From contig NC_092869.1 in assembly GCF_032062135.1 (NCBI RefSeq), positions 48,263,397 through 48,327,396 on the forward strand: 64,000 bases of DNA, in the 5' to 3' direction. Made by a program: the position numbers and the translations under genes. Source of the DNA: Pyxicephalus adspersus. Its lineage: Eukaryota > Chordata > Amphibia > Anura > Pyxicephalidae. Under the pieces are notes generated by a model. It was not told where the DNA came from. It made no database searches and saw only the letters and a list, made by a program, of their open reading frames with translations. The stretch's first letter is position 1; every line of letters starts with the position of its first letter. This document shows positions 1 through 10,824 of the stretch, in pieces.

Positions 1-99
1 CAATGTGTTAAAACTTTATTTGCAAATTTAAAAAAAAAGCATGGGGGTCCTTCATATTTTTTTAAAACCTGACCATTTAATAGTTATGGCATCTCCCTG

Positions 100-340
100 A
101 ATAGAAAATGGGGCAACTAGCATGTGTGCCCCCTCTCCTATCCATAAAAGGTGTTATTTTTCAAAAATTAATGGGGCAAAACACATGTGAAAAGGACCAT
201 TGTTGGGGGAGAGGGCCTCCTTCCCACAACCTGGTTGGTGTTGTGGGGGTCTGCGGGTGGGGAAGGTCTTTGGAATTGGAAATCCCCCCTTTTATTAAGG
301 CCGCTCCCCAGATTTCCTCTCCCTCTAGGAAATGAGTACA
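100..340. repeat. Unclassified interspersed repeat, copy 1
   Basis: A block rich in runs of C and G, with phrases such as 'gggggtctgcgggtgggg' and 'cccccttttattaagg', recurs in diverged form at about 1885-2075. The sharing of several such phrases in the same order shows a dispersed repeat. I cannot name the family. The short reading frames across it are not gene-like. Confidence 0.45.
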
Positions 341-1884
341 GAGATACATAGTACCATTTACCCATTTCCAGAAAGGGTCAATTAAAGCCTAAAAAAATTA
401 CACCATAGGATCAATCCCTTTTGGGTTTGGAAAGCACCTGCATTCATCAGCTTCAGTCAACTTTAGCAGTATTGAGAATGATTTGTGTCCTCTCTCTGAC
501 TGAAGAAAATGACAGGACAGAGGAGCAAGCTACAAACAGCAGAAGAAACCAGGCTGTGCAACAACTTATTGCAACCTGTAATTCTGCTATCCACCACTAG
601 AGGGATATTGGCAATGAAATGGTTAACCTTCAACCTGCAATACTGTTATTCACCACAGGAAGCAGACATTCCCCAAAGCCTCACACAGGTGTCAGTAGTT
701 TTGGGTGTATTTAAGGCTGCAGCTCTTTGTCCTTCTTGCTGCATGATCTTTGTCTGCAGGACAGTTTTCCTGGGATCTGTTGTTTGTTCATGATTTGCAG
801 GGCTGCATAGGGGGAGGGGACAATAGGTACTGCAATACTGGCCCTGAATCAAAGCAGGGACCTGACAGCTGCCCATAAAATTGGGCTTTCCAGCACCCCT
901 GTCCAGCACTCAGCAGCTGAACATAGCATAGCATGAAAAATGCTATTGTAAATTCTGCTATCACAGTAAAGTGATAATCAGGAATGAGATCCTTGTAATG
1001 GTGAAATTGCAGAAACAATAGACTTCAGAACATGGTATGCAGGAGTTGCTGGGCTTTTATCACTTGTTGCTTCCATTCCTCCCATCCATAAACCATATTC
1101 TCCAGCTAACTGACCTTTGGATCCTCTGATGCAGCCATCCAGCCATCCTCTCCTGCCCCATTGACTGTTATCTGGCTGATGTCTGCCTAGCATTATCAGG
1201 CCGTTCTGTCTATGTAAACTTTCTTTCTGCAAAATTTTCTACTGCTTTATTATGAAAGATGGGGCCCTATGCTTTCAGCACCTTATTCCCATGCACAGTT
1301 AGGTAGCATTTCACAAACATAAGAGTCTCACAATTTGCAGGCTGAGAGAAACAAGAAACAAAAAACAAAATAATGACCTATAACTCTGAAAACATTTAGA
1401 TATTATAACTAGTGGTCACCACTCACATTATCATTTAGATATTGCCCAACTCCATACAGGGAGCCAGGGCCAAAGGAAGCCCGATTAACCCAATGCCCCC
1501 ACTTTACTTTTGCAATGCTGAAACTTTTAGATATGGGGGGAGAGAGGCCCAGGAGGTTTTTCTAGTATAGGGCTCAGAAATGTCTGATGGTGGCCCCAAA
1601 GATAATTCCAGAAACTAGAGTAGGGTAAAGTTGCCTAGTTTGGCAGTTCAGCAAATTTAACCCAGTGCTGACCAGGTTCATAGCCAAACTCAAATCCCCT
1701 GGTAGTCGTTGGCAGAGCAAATTCAGCTGACATTACATAGAGTATGGCACAGCTAATACAGCCATCGTGTGACAGCTGTCACTGACCTGTACTGCTTTGG
1801 TTTCGGTAAAATAAAAGAAATTGCATGACCTCCTCCACCACACAATATCAAATTAGACTCTTCAATAGGCTCAGGAACTTTCAG
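341..1884. other. Gene-free stretch
   Basis: No exon, RNA gene or recognisable transposon was seen. The frames that are open on either strand are short, overlap each other in several frames and resemble no family I know. Confidence 0.5.
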
Positions 1885-2075
1885 GATAGGAAACAGGGCA
1901 GTGAACATGTATGCCCTATTTCCTATAGAAGGTCCTCTTGAATCTGGTTTTCCTAAAAAGGGGGTCTGTGGGTGGTGGTCTATTGAAATCTTGAAGCTCC
2001 CTTTAATAAGGGGGCCTCCAGATTTCTGCCCCCTCGCCCTGGGGAATACCAGCCTTTGCAAGATCCTACACTGCG
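1885..2075. repeat. Unclassified interspersed repeat, copy 2
   Basis: This matches the block at 100-340: 'gggtctgtgggtggtggtc', then 'ccctttaataagggggcctcc', then a 'cagatttctgccccctc'-like end. A 254-codon minus-strand frame (1753-2517) runs through it, but its product has no recognisable domain and the frame is best explained by repeat composition. Confidence 0.45.
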
Positions 2076-2539
2076 ATGTTGGAAGTGTGAATGGATCATC
2101 TATCCACCCGGATCTGTCTTGTCTAAAGCTGACCCATACATCCCGTGATGGCTGCCAGATGTCCACTAAGCTTCTTGTCCTTGGTGCTGGGGGTGTTTGT
2201 CTCCATGTGCTCTCTATCCTGATTGGCTGAAGGAAGATTATGCAGCTATGTAAATTCAATAGGGGTGCGTACATTAAATAGCAGTGCGTTTTCCTGCTGT
2301 TTTGACGGCAGAGACTGTTGCTAGTGTTGAGTTCACCCTTTCTCAATGTCTTAATGTTTGTGCTGCATTCTGGATGTTGTCCATCACGCAAAAATCCTAT
2401 TTGCCTGCTGTAATTTTGCCTGCCATTTTCTGGAAAACCACAAGGTCTTTTGGAACTTTTCCCCTTTGTTGCTACTGTTCTCTTACACTTACCTAGCAAA
2501 TTTGGTGGTTCTAACATGTATAGGGGCTTTGCTATTAAT

Positions 2540-2663
2540 GTTTAAAGTCTGCCCATTGACTTTAATGTAATTTGCTAAAACGATTTGCCGAAATTTCGCG
2601 AACCCACCGGAAGTTCAAGGACATTTTCGCGAGACTGTCAGAGGCCTTCTAGCTCATCCCTAG
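2540..2663 (+). mobile_element. hAT-type element, 3' terminal fragment
   Basis: The stretch from 'gcccattgactttaatgtaa' to 'ttttcgcgagactgtcagag' and the final 'tcccta' matches the last ~125 bases of the large hAT element that ends near 9395. It is therefore a second, mostly deleted copy of the same family, or a non-autonomous relative. No 5' end was recognised. Confidence 0.6.
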
Positions 2664-3149
2664 TTGTCAATGGACAAAGTAATATAGTCAGTACATCCAA
2701 GTACTGGGTCTATTATTTTTTTTACTGTTCTTGAGTTTTGATACCCTTTACTTTTGTAGGACATGCGGTATTCCTGTGCCGACCATAGCTCCTGACACTT
2801 GTCTAGTGCAACAACCAAAGGCCAGCCAACACCCACCATGAACACTTTCCTCCCTTTATCATTTGGTTTTGCATGCTTTCTTTAGCACACGGCCCAGTTT
2901 GCATAGGAACATTTTGGCACACAAAGTGTAGTGGTAGACCATTGCAAACAAAAGTATCTGAATTTCATCTGGAAAATTTAGTGAACACATGCGTACAAAT
3001 CTTTTTATGTAACATTTAAACACACATGCAGTAAAAATGCAGTCATCATAACATTTTTTTGCATGGACAGTGGTGAGCAGATTAGGAAAAGTATATATCA
3101 GCATTTCTCAAATATATTAGGATTTAAAATTGTGTACACCCTCAAAGCA

Positions 3150-3370
3150 AGTGGTTGCCAACCCTTTAGACCTCACCGACCACTATTTTCATGGACTACG
3201 GACCGCGCATGTGCAGGGAGCCAGGTGTCACTCAAAGGGGAAGACACTTCACCAAGAGTGACGCCATGATGCCAGAGTCCGCCCACCACCCAGAGACACA
3301 ACTTGACCACCGCCCGAGCCTGTGACTTGTACGTAGGACATGGTCCGCGTCTCTGGCTGGTAGTCTTCTG
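3150..3370. mobile_element. Diverged hAT MITE-like fragment
   Basis: It starts 'agtggttgccaacccttt', a form of the common hAT terminal motif CAGTGGTCCCCAACC. It continues with wording shared with the element at 22911-23255 (a 'gtcactcaaagg'-like stretch, 'gatgccagag', 'catggtccgc'). No clean second terminus or target duplication was found, so it is partial. Confidence 0.45.
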
Positions 3371-6300
3371 GTTGTTCGGGCGTGCAAAGAAGGAGCTTTT
3401 TCCTGCAATTAGGATTCTACCTAAAACATAACCACATATTCTTATAAAGATATTGATAACCATATTAGTCAGCCCAAACTCACATCTTTAAAATCCAAAT
3501 CTGTAGACAGTGCACAAAGTTTTTACAACCCCTGACATCCCCAAAGTCCCATGCATCAAGTTTGGTGAAAGATCCAAATGTGTTCAATGGTTGTCTATCC
3601 AGGGGAACTCTGAGTGAGGTTGAGAGCACAAAGCCTTTTAATAACCTGATAGTGGTTTGCATGTAATCCCAAAAATAAAATGTCAACTTCTGATGGACCC
3701 TTTTACTGTGGCTACCCCTGGTTTGTGGGATCACTCTGTAACTTGTTCTGTAACTGTAAATCTGCAGCGTAAGGTCATCTGAGGCACTGCTTGTCTTACC
3801 AGATTTTGAGTGAGATTTGGTGATATCCCTACTGTACTGCTCACTGTTCTCCTTGCTGAAGGCTGTGACAAGAGGAAGCAAATTCTAGAAAGAAGATCCC
3901 TCTATACAGAGATATAGTGCACAACAAAAAAATCAGGTACAGGGAAACTGCAGGGGACCTTCAACATTTCTTTTTCTCTCACCAGCTGGTACATTACCCT
4001 TCCTTGTGCTGTGATAATATTATTTGAAGTGTGATATACAGCTAATGGTAAAAACTGTATTATTAATAATATTGAAAGTAAGGAGGTAATTTGTATTAGC
4101 AGGCTCTGAGACCCCTAAGACAACTGCATGGAGTATGTATGATAAGCATATTAAAATATTACCTAATCTCTGTAAAAGGGACACCACGGTGTAATACTCC
4201 CGGTGCTACGACTATATATATTGGTAAAATAAATATATGTTGTTAAAGTAGGGCATTTCCTTGTGATTTAATTGTACCTATTTGTTTTGCATGAAACGCC
4301 TTAGTATAGTAAACAGTCATTAAAGTCTAATTACAGCATTCTTGTTTGCTACAGTAATGCAAATAGGTAATAGAAACAGTAACAGGTTAAAGCAACTATT
4401 TTACCAAACGCATATCATTATGCAGCAGGTATATCTAAAATCCTCCAGGTTGGCAGAAAACTGAGTCTCGGGATGCTGCTCAAAAAAGGATGCATTGGCC
4501 TGATTCTATATTGGTCAGCCATGCCCCCTGCTTGCTCACACTCCTTAAAGTCAGAATTTATTACAGTTTATGCAGTCCGATAAGATACAATAATACCAGA
4601 GCAATCTGGCCCCTAAAGTAAAGCAATCATCAGAAAATTCTAGAGTGTGTCATTGCTGCTCCCCAAGCTAATCCAATGGTATAAAGCAGAATACCCCCAA
4701 ACATAATAAGATATTAATAAAAAAAACTATCAAAGGATAGAAAAACTGTTTTTGCGGCAATATTCATGTTAATAATTGTATGAAAGTAAGTATGTAGCTT
4801 GTATTGAGGATACGCTTATTCCAGAGTTCAGCTTTAAAGTGGAACTAAACTCCCTCAACTCGTGGGCGCTGAAATCTTCACCCCGTCCTGGGTTCAGGGT
4901 CTTTGGTTATCTTGATTGGCAAGGCTGGAATGATATAACACATGTACACCAGAGTTCATTTGTTCCTGGCATTCAGGCTGCAATTTTATCCTCAACTGTG
5001 TACAATCAGTGTACATTCAACAAAGATGGCAAGCAGGCAGCTCAGTTTGATGTGTTGAAGAATAGCAGATTTATTATTCTCATAGTAATTTACTGGAGTA
5101 TTTTTAAAGTGCAGATGAACTTTGTTAAATAAAAAGTAATGTTTAAAAAAGAAAAATCCCTTGCATGTTGTTTGATGTATTTTGTTGATTTTTATTGTAG
5201 TTCATTCCAGAAAATACAGATTTCCTGCACCAGCCAGGTTGGGTGACCTACATCCAAAAAATATGGTTGTGATTGTGGCACGTGCGATGATTCAGCTGGT
5301 GCCAGCTCTGTGGAAATAGGTAAAATTTAATTATATTGGTGAAGTAGGGCATGTCTGTGTAATTGCTAATAAAACAGGAAACATGAGAAACCAGTTCTTA
5401 CACAATTTCACACATCACTGTTTGCAAATACATTTTGTAATGTTGAATACTGATACTGCTGTTGATACTTCTGATAATATTATTACTTGCTCTAAATGCA
5501 TGGTGCAGGAAGCTTTGCAATTTGCATATTTGGTGTGGCACTTTCCAATTTATTACCAGAAGCCTTAAGGGCCAACTCAATATGAGAGCTGGCCAGTTTG
5601 TATTTACCCCTATGAGCTCTTCCTATTAATAAAAAGGTCAATCCACTCAAAACATACATTTTCGGTCTACACACCTGCTGTGCCTATTACTGTCAAGGTG
5701 TCCCAGGGCGGGATGGTGGGTCATCTGTGTTACTAGCCCTCTTGGCAGAGACAGAGTCTAAGCAGCAGCCTAGTTTTCTCCAGAGCCCTTAGAGGTGAGG
5801 ATGTTGCCGTTCCCAGGTTGCGGCTGATTGGGGAGGACCATCGGAAATCCAGGAAATCACTACAGGAGGATTACCGCAGCTGCATTCATAAATACAGCCG
5901 TGGGAATCCTCCTGTCAGTAAGCGATCCCCGGGCACTAAAGGTCAGAATAAGGGCGAGCCATTATTCTGACCTGCAGTACCCGGGGATCTCTCAGTGAGA
6001 GGAGGATTCTCACGGCTCTGTTCTTAAATGCAGCCGCGATACTTCTCCTCTCAGAGTCATGGGGCTTGTGTTTATGAATAAACATGGCCATGGGAAAAAT
6101 CTGAGGATTTTTCCCACACTGCATTCATTCATGAGCAGCCAGCGAGACTCACACTGTGTTCCTGGATAGAGAAACTCAATCCAGGAACACATAGTACAGC
6201 AATCAACAGCAATCAGGGGAGCAGAGCTGATGGCTGACTGACAGTTGACTGACTCCCCTGACTGCTGCTGCCAAAAATGGCAAAAACATTTCTGTCCTAC

Positions 6301-6539
6301 TCTCCTAAAAAAAACAAATATTTTATTCAGATCCCACTTGCTATCCATCACAAACGCCAAAAAAATTCTGTATTTATCTGAAAACTATATATATATTTAA
6401 TTATGATCCCACTTGCTATCTATCAAAATAGCCAGAAAAAAATCTGTATTTCTCGCAAAAAAAATACAGAAATTTTCATTCTGATACTACTTGCTATTTA
6501 CCAAAGAAACCATTTGGTACAGGTGCATTTATTCCAGAA
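3371..6539. other. Intergenic, gene-free
   Basis: No serpin-like or other exon is visible. The stretch from about 5700 to 6540 (GC-richer, with several short inverted phrases around 'gcagccg' and 'ggggatc') leads directly into the hAT coding relic and may be its 5' untranslated end, but I cannot place the element's 5' terminus. Confidence 0.4.
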
Positions 6540-6549
6540 TAAGTAAAAG

Positions 6550-7050
6550 ATGAGCGGCAGACGCAGGGGAAGGTGTGGTGTTGGGCAACCTGCGGCATCT
6601 GGCAGGGGGCAAACTCCTCAGGAGTCCTCCACTGTAGGACAGCAGCAGCAGCAAACCGTTAGAGGCAGCAGCACAAGTTGTCAAACAGGTCTGAGATGTG
6701 TGCCGAGCACCAGTACGCTGGTCGATGTATTGAGAGGGCGGAATACAATCATACAGCCACGTCATGTGGAGAGGATTGTGGACTGGGTCTCAGGGGGCTC
6801 AAGTGCAGCAGGCTCTTCTTCTGTAGCAGCAGCAGTGGCTAATGTGCCTGTACCTCCCGATGACTCTTCCTTGTTGTTTGACGAACAGCCTGAGGATCTG
6901 TCAGTGCGAATTTCAGAGCAGAGGCAGACTCTGAGACCCTTGGAGAGTGTGGTCAGCTCTTGCTGGGCAAGGGTTCTGCATCAGTGGCTGCATTTGCTTG
7001 AGGTTGGCTTAGATGAAAATGAGGATGATGATGACCGTGATGACACCTGA
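6550..7050 (+). pseudogene. hAT element N-terminal ORF relic
   Basis: A 166-codon frame opening MSGRRRGRCGVGQPAASG with Gln runs, Ser/Ala-rich stretches and an acidic tail (DENEDDDDRDD). No catalytic domain is present. It stops at 7048-7050, but the same composition continues past the stop (SSSSETDVEERQQQQQ-like reading at about 7078). The stop is therefore probably a decay mutation that separates this segment from the transposase part downstream. Confidence 0.5.
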
Positions 7051-7149
7051 GAACCATCGCTGCGTGTAAGGGCTAGCAGCAGTTCCGAAACAGACGTAGA
7101 GGAAAGGCAGCAGCAGCAACAGACTGGGGATGGAAGGGGCCGCAAATCT

Positions 7150-8577
7150 GACTCCTACACCTCCAACTGTCAACGTCTACAATGTCTCAGGAAGTTGGTG
7201 ACAGCCAGACTTCAAGCTGTGAGGAAGTATAAGCTTCTGACCGCAGGTTTCGTGGCGCTGTTTGTCGCCGAAAGATGGGTTTCTCCAGTGACACCTTCAG
7301 AGTTCAGAGTTCTGTGCAAGGCATCAGGCCCAACCAACAAAAGAGTCATCAAACTCAATTCACGTCTAGCCTTCAGCTACTGCCGTAGAGCATTGTGGAC
7401 TCTGCTCCCTTCCGTGACCTGATGGCCTGTGCCTGTGGAATATACCAAGAAGGTATTTCTTCTCCCAGCTGTTCCCAGTTTACATGCACATGTAATGGTA
7501 ACCTCTGCTGGACATTGGAATTCTCTGTGTCTAGTCAAATCCACGTCACCATGGACAGATGGACAACCAGGCACGGAGTGGGATGCTACCTGTCCTTCAC
7601 TGCTCACTGGGTGGCCTTGCATAGCTCAGTGGGCGGTAGTCTGCACCTGATACCCCCGACGAGGGATGTGTTGGGAAAGCAGGAGCCACCCCAGTCTTTC
7701 TACCGGCAAACCCTCTCTTTTCCACACTCCTCCTGAAAGGCCAGCAGCTGAGGCCGCTGTGGTTAAGCGGGCACGCCACTACGGCTCCCTCAAGCACACA
7801 CATTTCCAGGCAGTGCTGAAACTGGTGTCCTTGGGGGAAAAAAGTCCCATGGAACTTTTGTCTGATTTGCACAGAGAGGTTGAGGCTTGGTTGACACCCT
7901 CCAGGCTCACAACAGGCAATGTAGAGTACGACAACAGGGACAACCTTGTGGCCGCTCTGAGCATGGACCACGTAACCCATGTGCCCTGCTTTTCGCATGT
8001 GCTGAACCTGGTGGTTCAGAAGTTCTTCCCCACGTACCCAGGACTGCAGAACTTACTGAGACAGGTTTGCTCTATCTGCAGCCATGTACGCTGATCCCTA
8101 ATGTCGCAGCGGTGTTTAGCAAGAACCAGTGCCAACAAAGGCTTCCATTACTTGGTCAGCGTGGTGCATGGACGTAGTGGGGCCCTTGGTACAGCCACAC
8201 AACTGAGCCATTTTACCAGTGACCAGTGGCTGCAGATGGAGAGGCTTTGCAAGGTACTGGCCCCCTTGGAGCAGGCCACAAACATTGTGAGTCGGGAGCG
8301 GTCAGGCTGGAACGATGTCATTCCCATCATCTTTCTGCTTGATAATACCCTGTGTGGCCTGATGGAAAGTGGCGATGGGGGAGGAGGGCAGGTTGACATT
8401 ACAGTCCATAGGGCACAGCCAGCATCAGAAGGAGCAAGAAGGGACATTGGCCAGCATCAGGAGGTTCAAGAGGAGAAGGAGGAGGAGGAAGATGATTATG
8501 ATGATGATGATGAGGGAGACCATGTTGGGCTGCTGGAAAGGACCCATCCAACCCGCATTTGTGCTGTCAACCCCTAG
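7150..8577 (+). pseudogene. hAT transposase relic
   Basis: The coding signal moves between frames: about 7195-7422, 7395-7736, 7666-8094 and 8101-8577. Recognisable hAT-type pieces are a DRWTT motif around 7557, the segment WLTPSRLTTGNVEYDNRDN then HVTHVPCFSHVLNLVVQ (about 7890-8020), and a region ending LAPLEQATNIVSRERSGWN (about 8250-8310). An acidic low-complexity tail follows (8470-8520). A TGA at 8092-8094 and at least three frameshifts break it. No intact terminal dimerisation domain is seen. Confidence 0.6.
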
Positions 8578-8886
8578 GCATTGTGCGGGCAATATAACAA
8601 CAGGAACTGCTGCAGCTTGAAGAGGAGAAGGTAGGTGAGGTATAGGAGAAGGATAAGCCCAGGGAACCCCTCTTTCATATGTGTGTCCTCATATTGCGAT
8701 GCCTACAGAGGGCCCCCCGCAGCAGGACCCTTGGTACAGCCACACAACTGAGCTATTTTACCAGTGACCAGTGGCTACAGATGGAAATGATGTGCGAGGT
8801 ACTGGCCCCCTTTGAGCAGGCCACAAACGTTGTGAGTCGGGAGAGGTCAGGATGGAACAATGTCATTCTCATCATCTTTCTGCTTG
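8178..8886 (+). repeat. Internal direct duplication in hAT relic
   Basis: About 160 bases at 8185-8345 (from 'cccttggtacagccacacaa' to 'catctttctgcttgat') recur at 8727-8888 with few changes. The two copies are about 540 bases apart, and both encode the QWLQME...EQATN.VSRERSGWN segment of the transposase. This is a duplication within the element, not a separate insertion. Confidence 0.75.
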
Positions 8887-8888
8887 AT

Positions 8889-9268
8889 CTCCACCTCCTC
8901 CTGTTGCTGCTTCCGTCTGTCAGTACTCCATTCACAAAATATGTATTACACACTTCTGGGTGTCATTGACGATGCACTACACCCAGCTTTAGATGCCAGT
9001 TACAAATGCGCTCCATGCTCTGTCTCAGGGCCCACCGCCTCCTCCTGATGCTGTTGCTGCTGCTGCTACCTGTCAATACTCTATTCAGTTTTTTTGTATT
9101 ACACACTTCAGGGTGGCATTGATGATGCATTACACCCAGCTCTAGATGCCAGTTACCAATTGGGTCCCCACTCTGTCTTAGGGTCCTCTGCCCCCCCCCC
9201 CCCCCCCCGCTGTTGCTGCTGCCGCCTGTCAGTACTCCATTCACTAAAATTGTATACTTCTGGGTGTT
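8889..9268 (+). repeat. Tandem ~155-165-base units near hAT end
   Basis: Three successive units share the order: Cys/Leu-coding 'ctgttgctgctgcc' run, 'ctgtcagtactccattcac', 'gtattacacacttctgggtg', 'gatgcactacacccagct', 'agatgccagttac'. Units lie at about 8889-9041, 9042-9205 and 9206-9268 (the third is truncated). A poly-C run (about 9190-9208) sits inside. Confidence 0.75.
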
Positions 9269-9394
9269 TAATGTTAAAATTTGGCCCATTGACTTTAATG
9301 TAATTTGCGAAATCAATTCGCTGAAATTTTGCAAATCCACCGAAAGTTCGAGGAAATTTTCGCGAGACTGTCAGAGGCCTTTTCGCTCCTCCCT

Positions 9395-9512
9395 AGTCCC
9401 TATCTCCGCACTGGGTCCCTATCTCTGCACTGGGTCCCTATCTCTGCACTGGGTCCCTATCTCTGCACTGGGTTCCTATCTCTGCACTGGGTCCCTATCT
9501 CTGCACTGGGTC
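9395..9512 (+). repeat. 19-base minisatellite
   Basis: About six to seven head-to-tail copies of 'tccctatctctgcactggg' directly abut the end of the hAT element. Copies differ at only one or two bases. The reading frame across them (ISALGPYLCTG repeats) is a by-product of the repeat. Confidence 0.85.
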
Positions 9513-10745
9513 CCCATGTTTGGGATCTGTACACCTAATGTGCTCACTAACTAGATCACCACTCCTCCTAATGAGCTCAGTGTCAAATAAAACGAATTTG
9601 ACCTTTCTCATTGGCACCACACCACAGACAATAATGATATTTACCACCTCTTGAAACCACTCTTGGGGCTGTAAAATTTACAGCAGTGAGAATTCTTATT
9701 GGCTGCTTATCATCAGAGGTGCTCTCATTACAAAGAAGTTACCGAATACATAGGGTTTTTTTTGGGTTCTGTTAGAACCAAACCAAATATCTCATGTTTG
9801 ATCCAAATTTCTGCCTCTGTTTAGCCAATGCAGCCTTTGAATTGAACTAAGGCACTGCATGAACTAATGGACTGCATGAGCTAGAAACTTCCTATAGGCT
9901 TTCCGCAGTTGGTCCTTTTTGTGAATGGAACAGAAAATCCGCAGTGATTATGTTAGTGGCCAGGGACTAGTGAACACTGCAGAGAAAGTGTGGGATTCAT
10001 TGAAAGGGAGTGGAAGGCAGCGCTGGGAGAATTATAAAATGCTTTTAAAACAATAGGGTCTCATCAAAGGCATGGTTTAAGTTCTCAATGACATTTTTCA
10101 GGGGAAGCAGAATCCAGATTGAGATAAAAGTCACAGATAACACAATTCTGGGACTTGAGATGTTCCTATCTGACATTTCATTGACATTTCAGACTCCATG
10201 AATACCTGCTAACCTACAGCCTTAAAATGTACACCATCCCTGAGGAAGTGACCACTAAAGTGCCACAAACAGCATTGTTAAACCTTAAATTTACCTTCTC
10301 CTTCTCCTTGTGTTATTTCTACGGTTGATTTCCCATTGGGGCTCAAGCAACCTCCATAATGTGAGCATCAAAATCCAAAACTGCTCCAATCACACCTATA
10401 TGTAAATCATTGCGCTAAGATCCCTGCTGGGACTTTTTTCTTTATTTATGCTCTTCTCTCCGGATAATACATTTCTTCTTCCTTAGAACATGAGAACCTT
10501 AAAATTTAATGACTCAGACTTATTATTTCATTGCAACACAAAGAACAAAAAGATACAGAAACTGTTTATCAAATACAATCATCATCATTTTATTGCTTGG
10601 ACAATGACTAATAAACTACAAATAGTATATGCAAATGAAAAAGCTTGCATCATTTATTCCAATGTTGTGCAAATGGTATTTTTGTCACCTAGAACATTTC
10701 TGCTGTATAATAAAGCATTGGGGCGGTGTATTCCCAGACACTTCC
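9513..10745. other. Upstream flank of serpin gene 1
   Basis: No exon is recognised. At about 10210 a phrase 'ccctgaggaagtgaccacta' recalls the end-region of common amphibian repeats but is too short to classify. Confidence 0.4.
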
Positions 10746-10749
10746 AATG

Positions 10750-10757
10750 TATATAAA
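10750..10757 (+). promoter_or_regulatory. TATA box of serpin gene 1
   Basis: TATATAAA lies about 75 bases upstream of a donor site (AATAG|GTAAGA, exon end 10824). The layout, a TATA box followed by a short exon ending in a 'TTGGAA..G' donor context, is repeated at the second serpin gene (26940 and 27029). That parallel is the main support. Confidence 0.6.
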
Positions 10758-10779
10758 AAGGATTCCTTTGTGCACTCAG

Positions 10780-10824
10780 TTTGCAGACGATCTGTCTTTG
10801 AGGAAGCTCATCAAATTGGAATAG
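10780..10824 (+). other. Non-coding exon 1 of serpin gene 1
   Basis: A predicted 5' untranslated exon starting roughly 30 bases after the TATA box and ending at GGAATAG|GTAAGAGG. The next acceptor (TTTTTTGCAG at 13461) begins the exon that holds the ATG. The exact transcription start is inferred, not seen. Clade A serpin genes commonly have an untranslated first exon. Confidence 0.55.

Larger units (their letters stand above)
6540..9395 (+). mobile_element. Decayed hAT DNA transposon
   Basis: A nearly 2.9-kb unit made of a repetitive Gly/Ser/Gln-rich N-terminal frame (6550-7050), transposase segments in shifting frames (7190-8577), an internal duplication, a tandem array of short units, and an end (9280-9395) also found alone at 2540-2663. 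The transposase segments carry hAT-style phrases: DRWTTRHGVG (from 7557), FSHVLNLVVQKF (from 7990) and HFTSDQWLQMERL (from 8209). The C-terminal hAT dimerisation region is not seen. Frameshifts and stops make it non-autonomous today. Confidence 0.65.

Noticed and set aside
1753..2517. 254-codon minus-strand ORF
   Set aside because: No recognisable domain, it overlaps a dispersed repeat and a hAT end, and its composition is like other chance frames nearby.
9392..9554. Repetitive ORF encoding ISALGPYLCTG repeats
   Set aside because: Product of the 19-base minisatellite. The same pattern is open in more than one frame.
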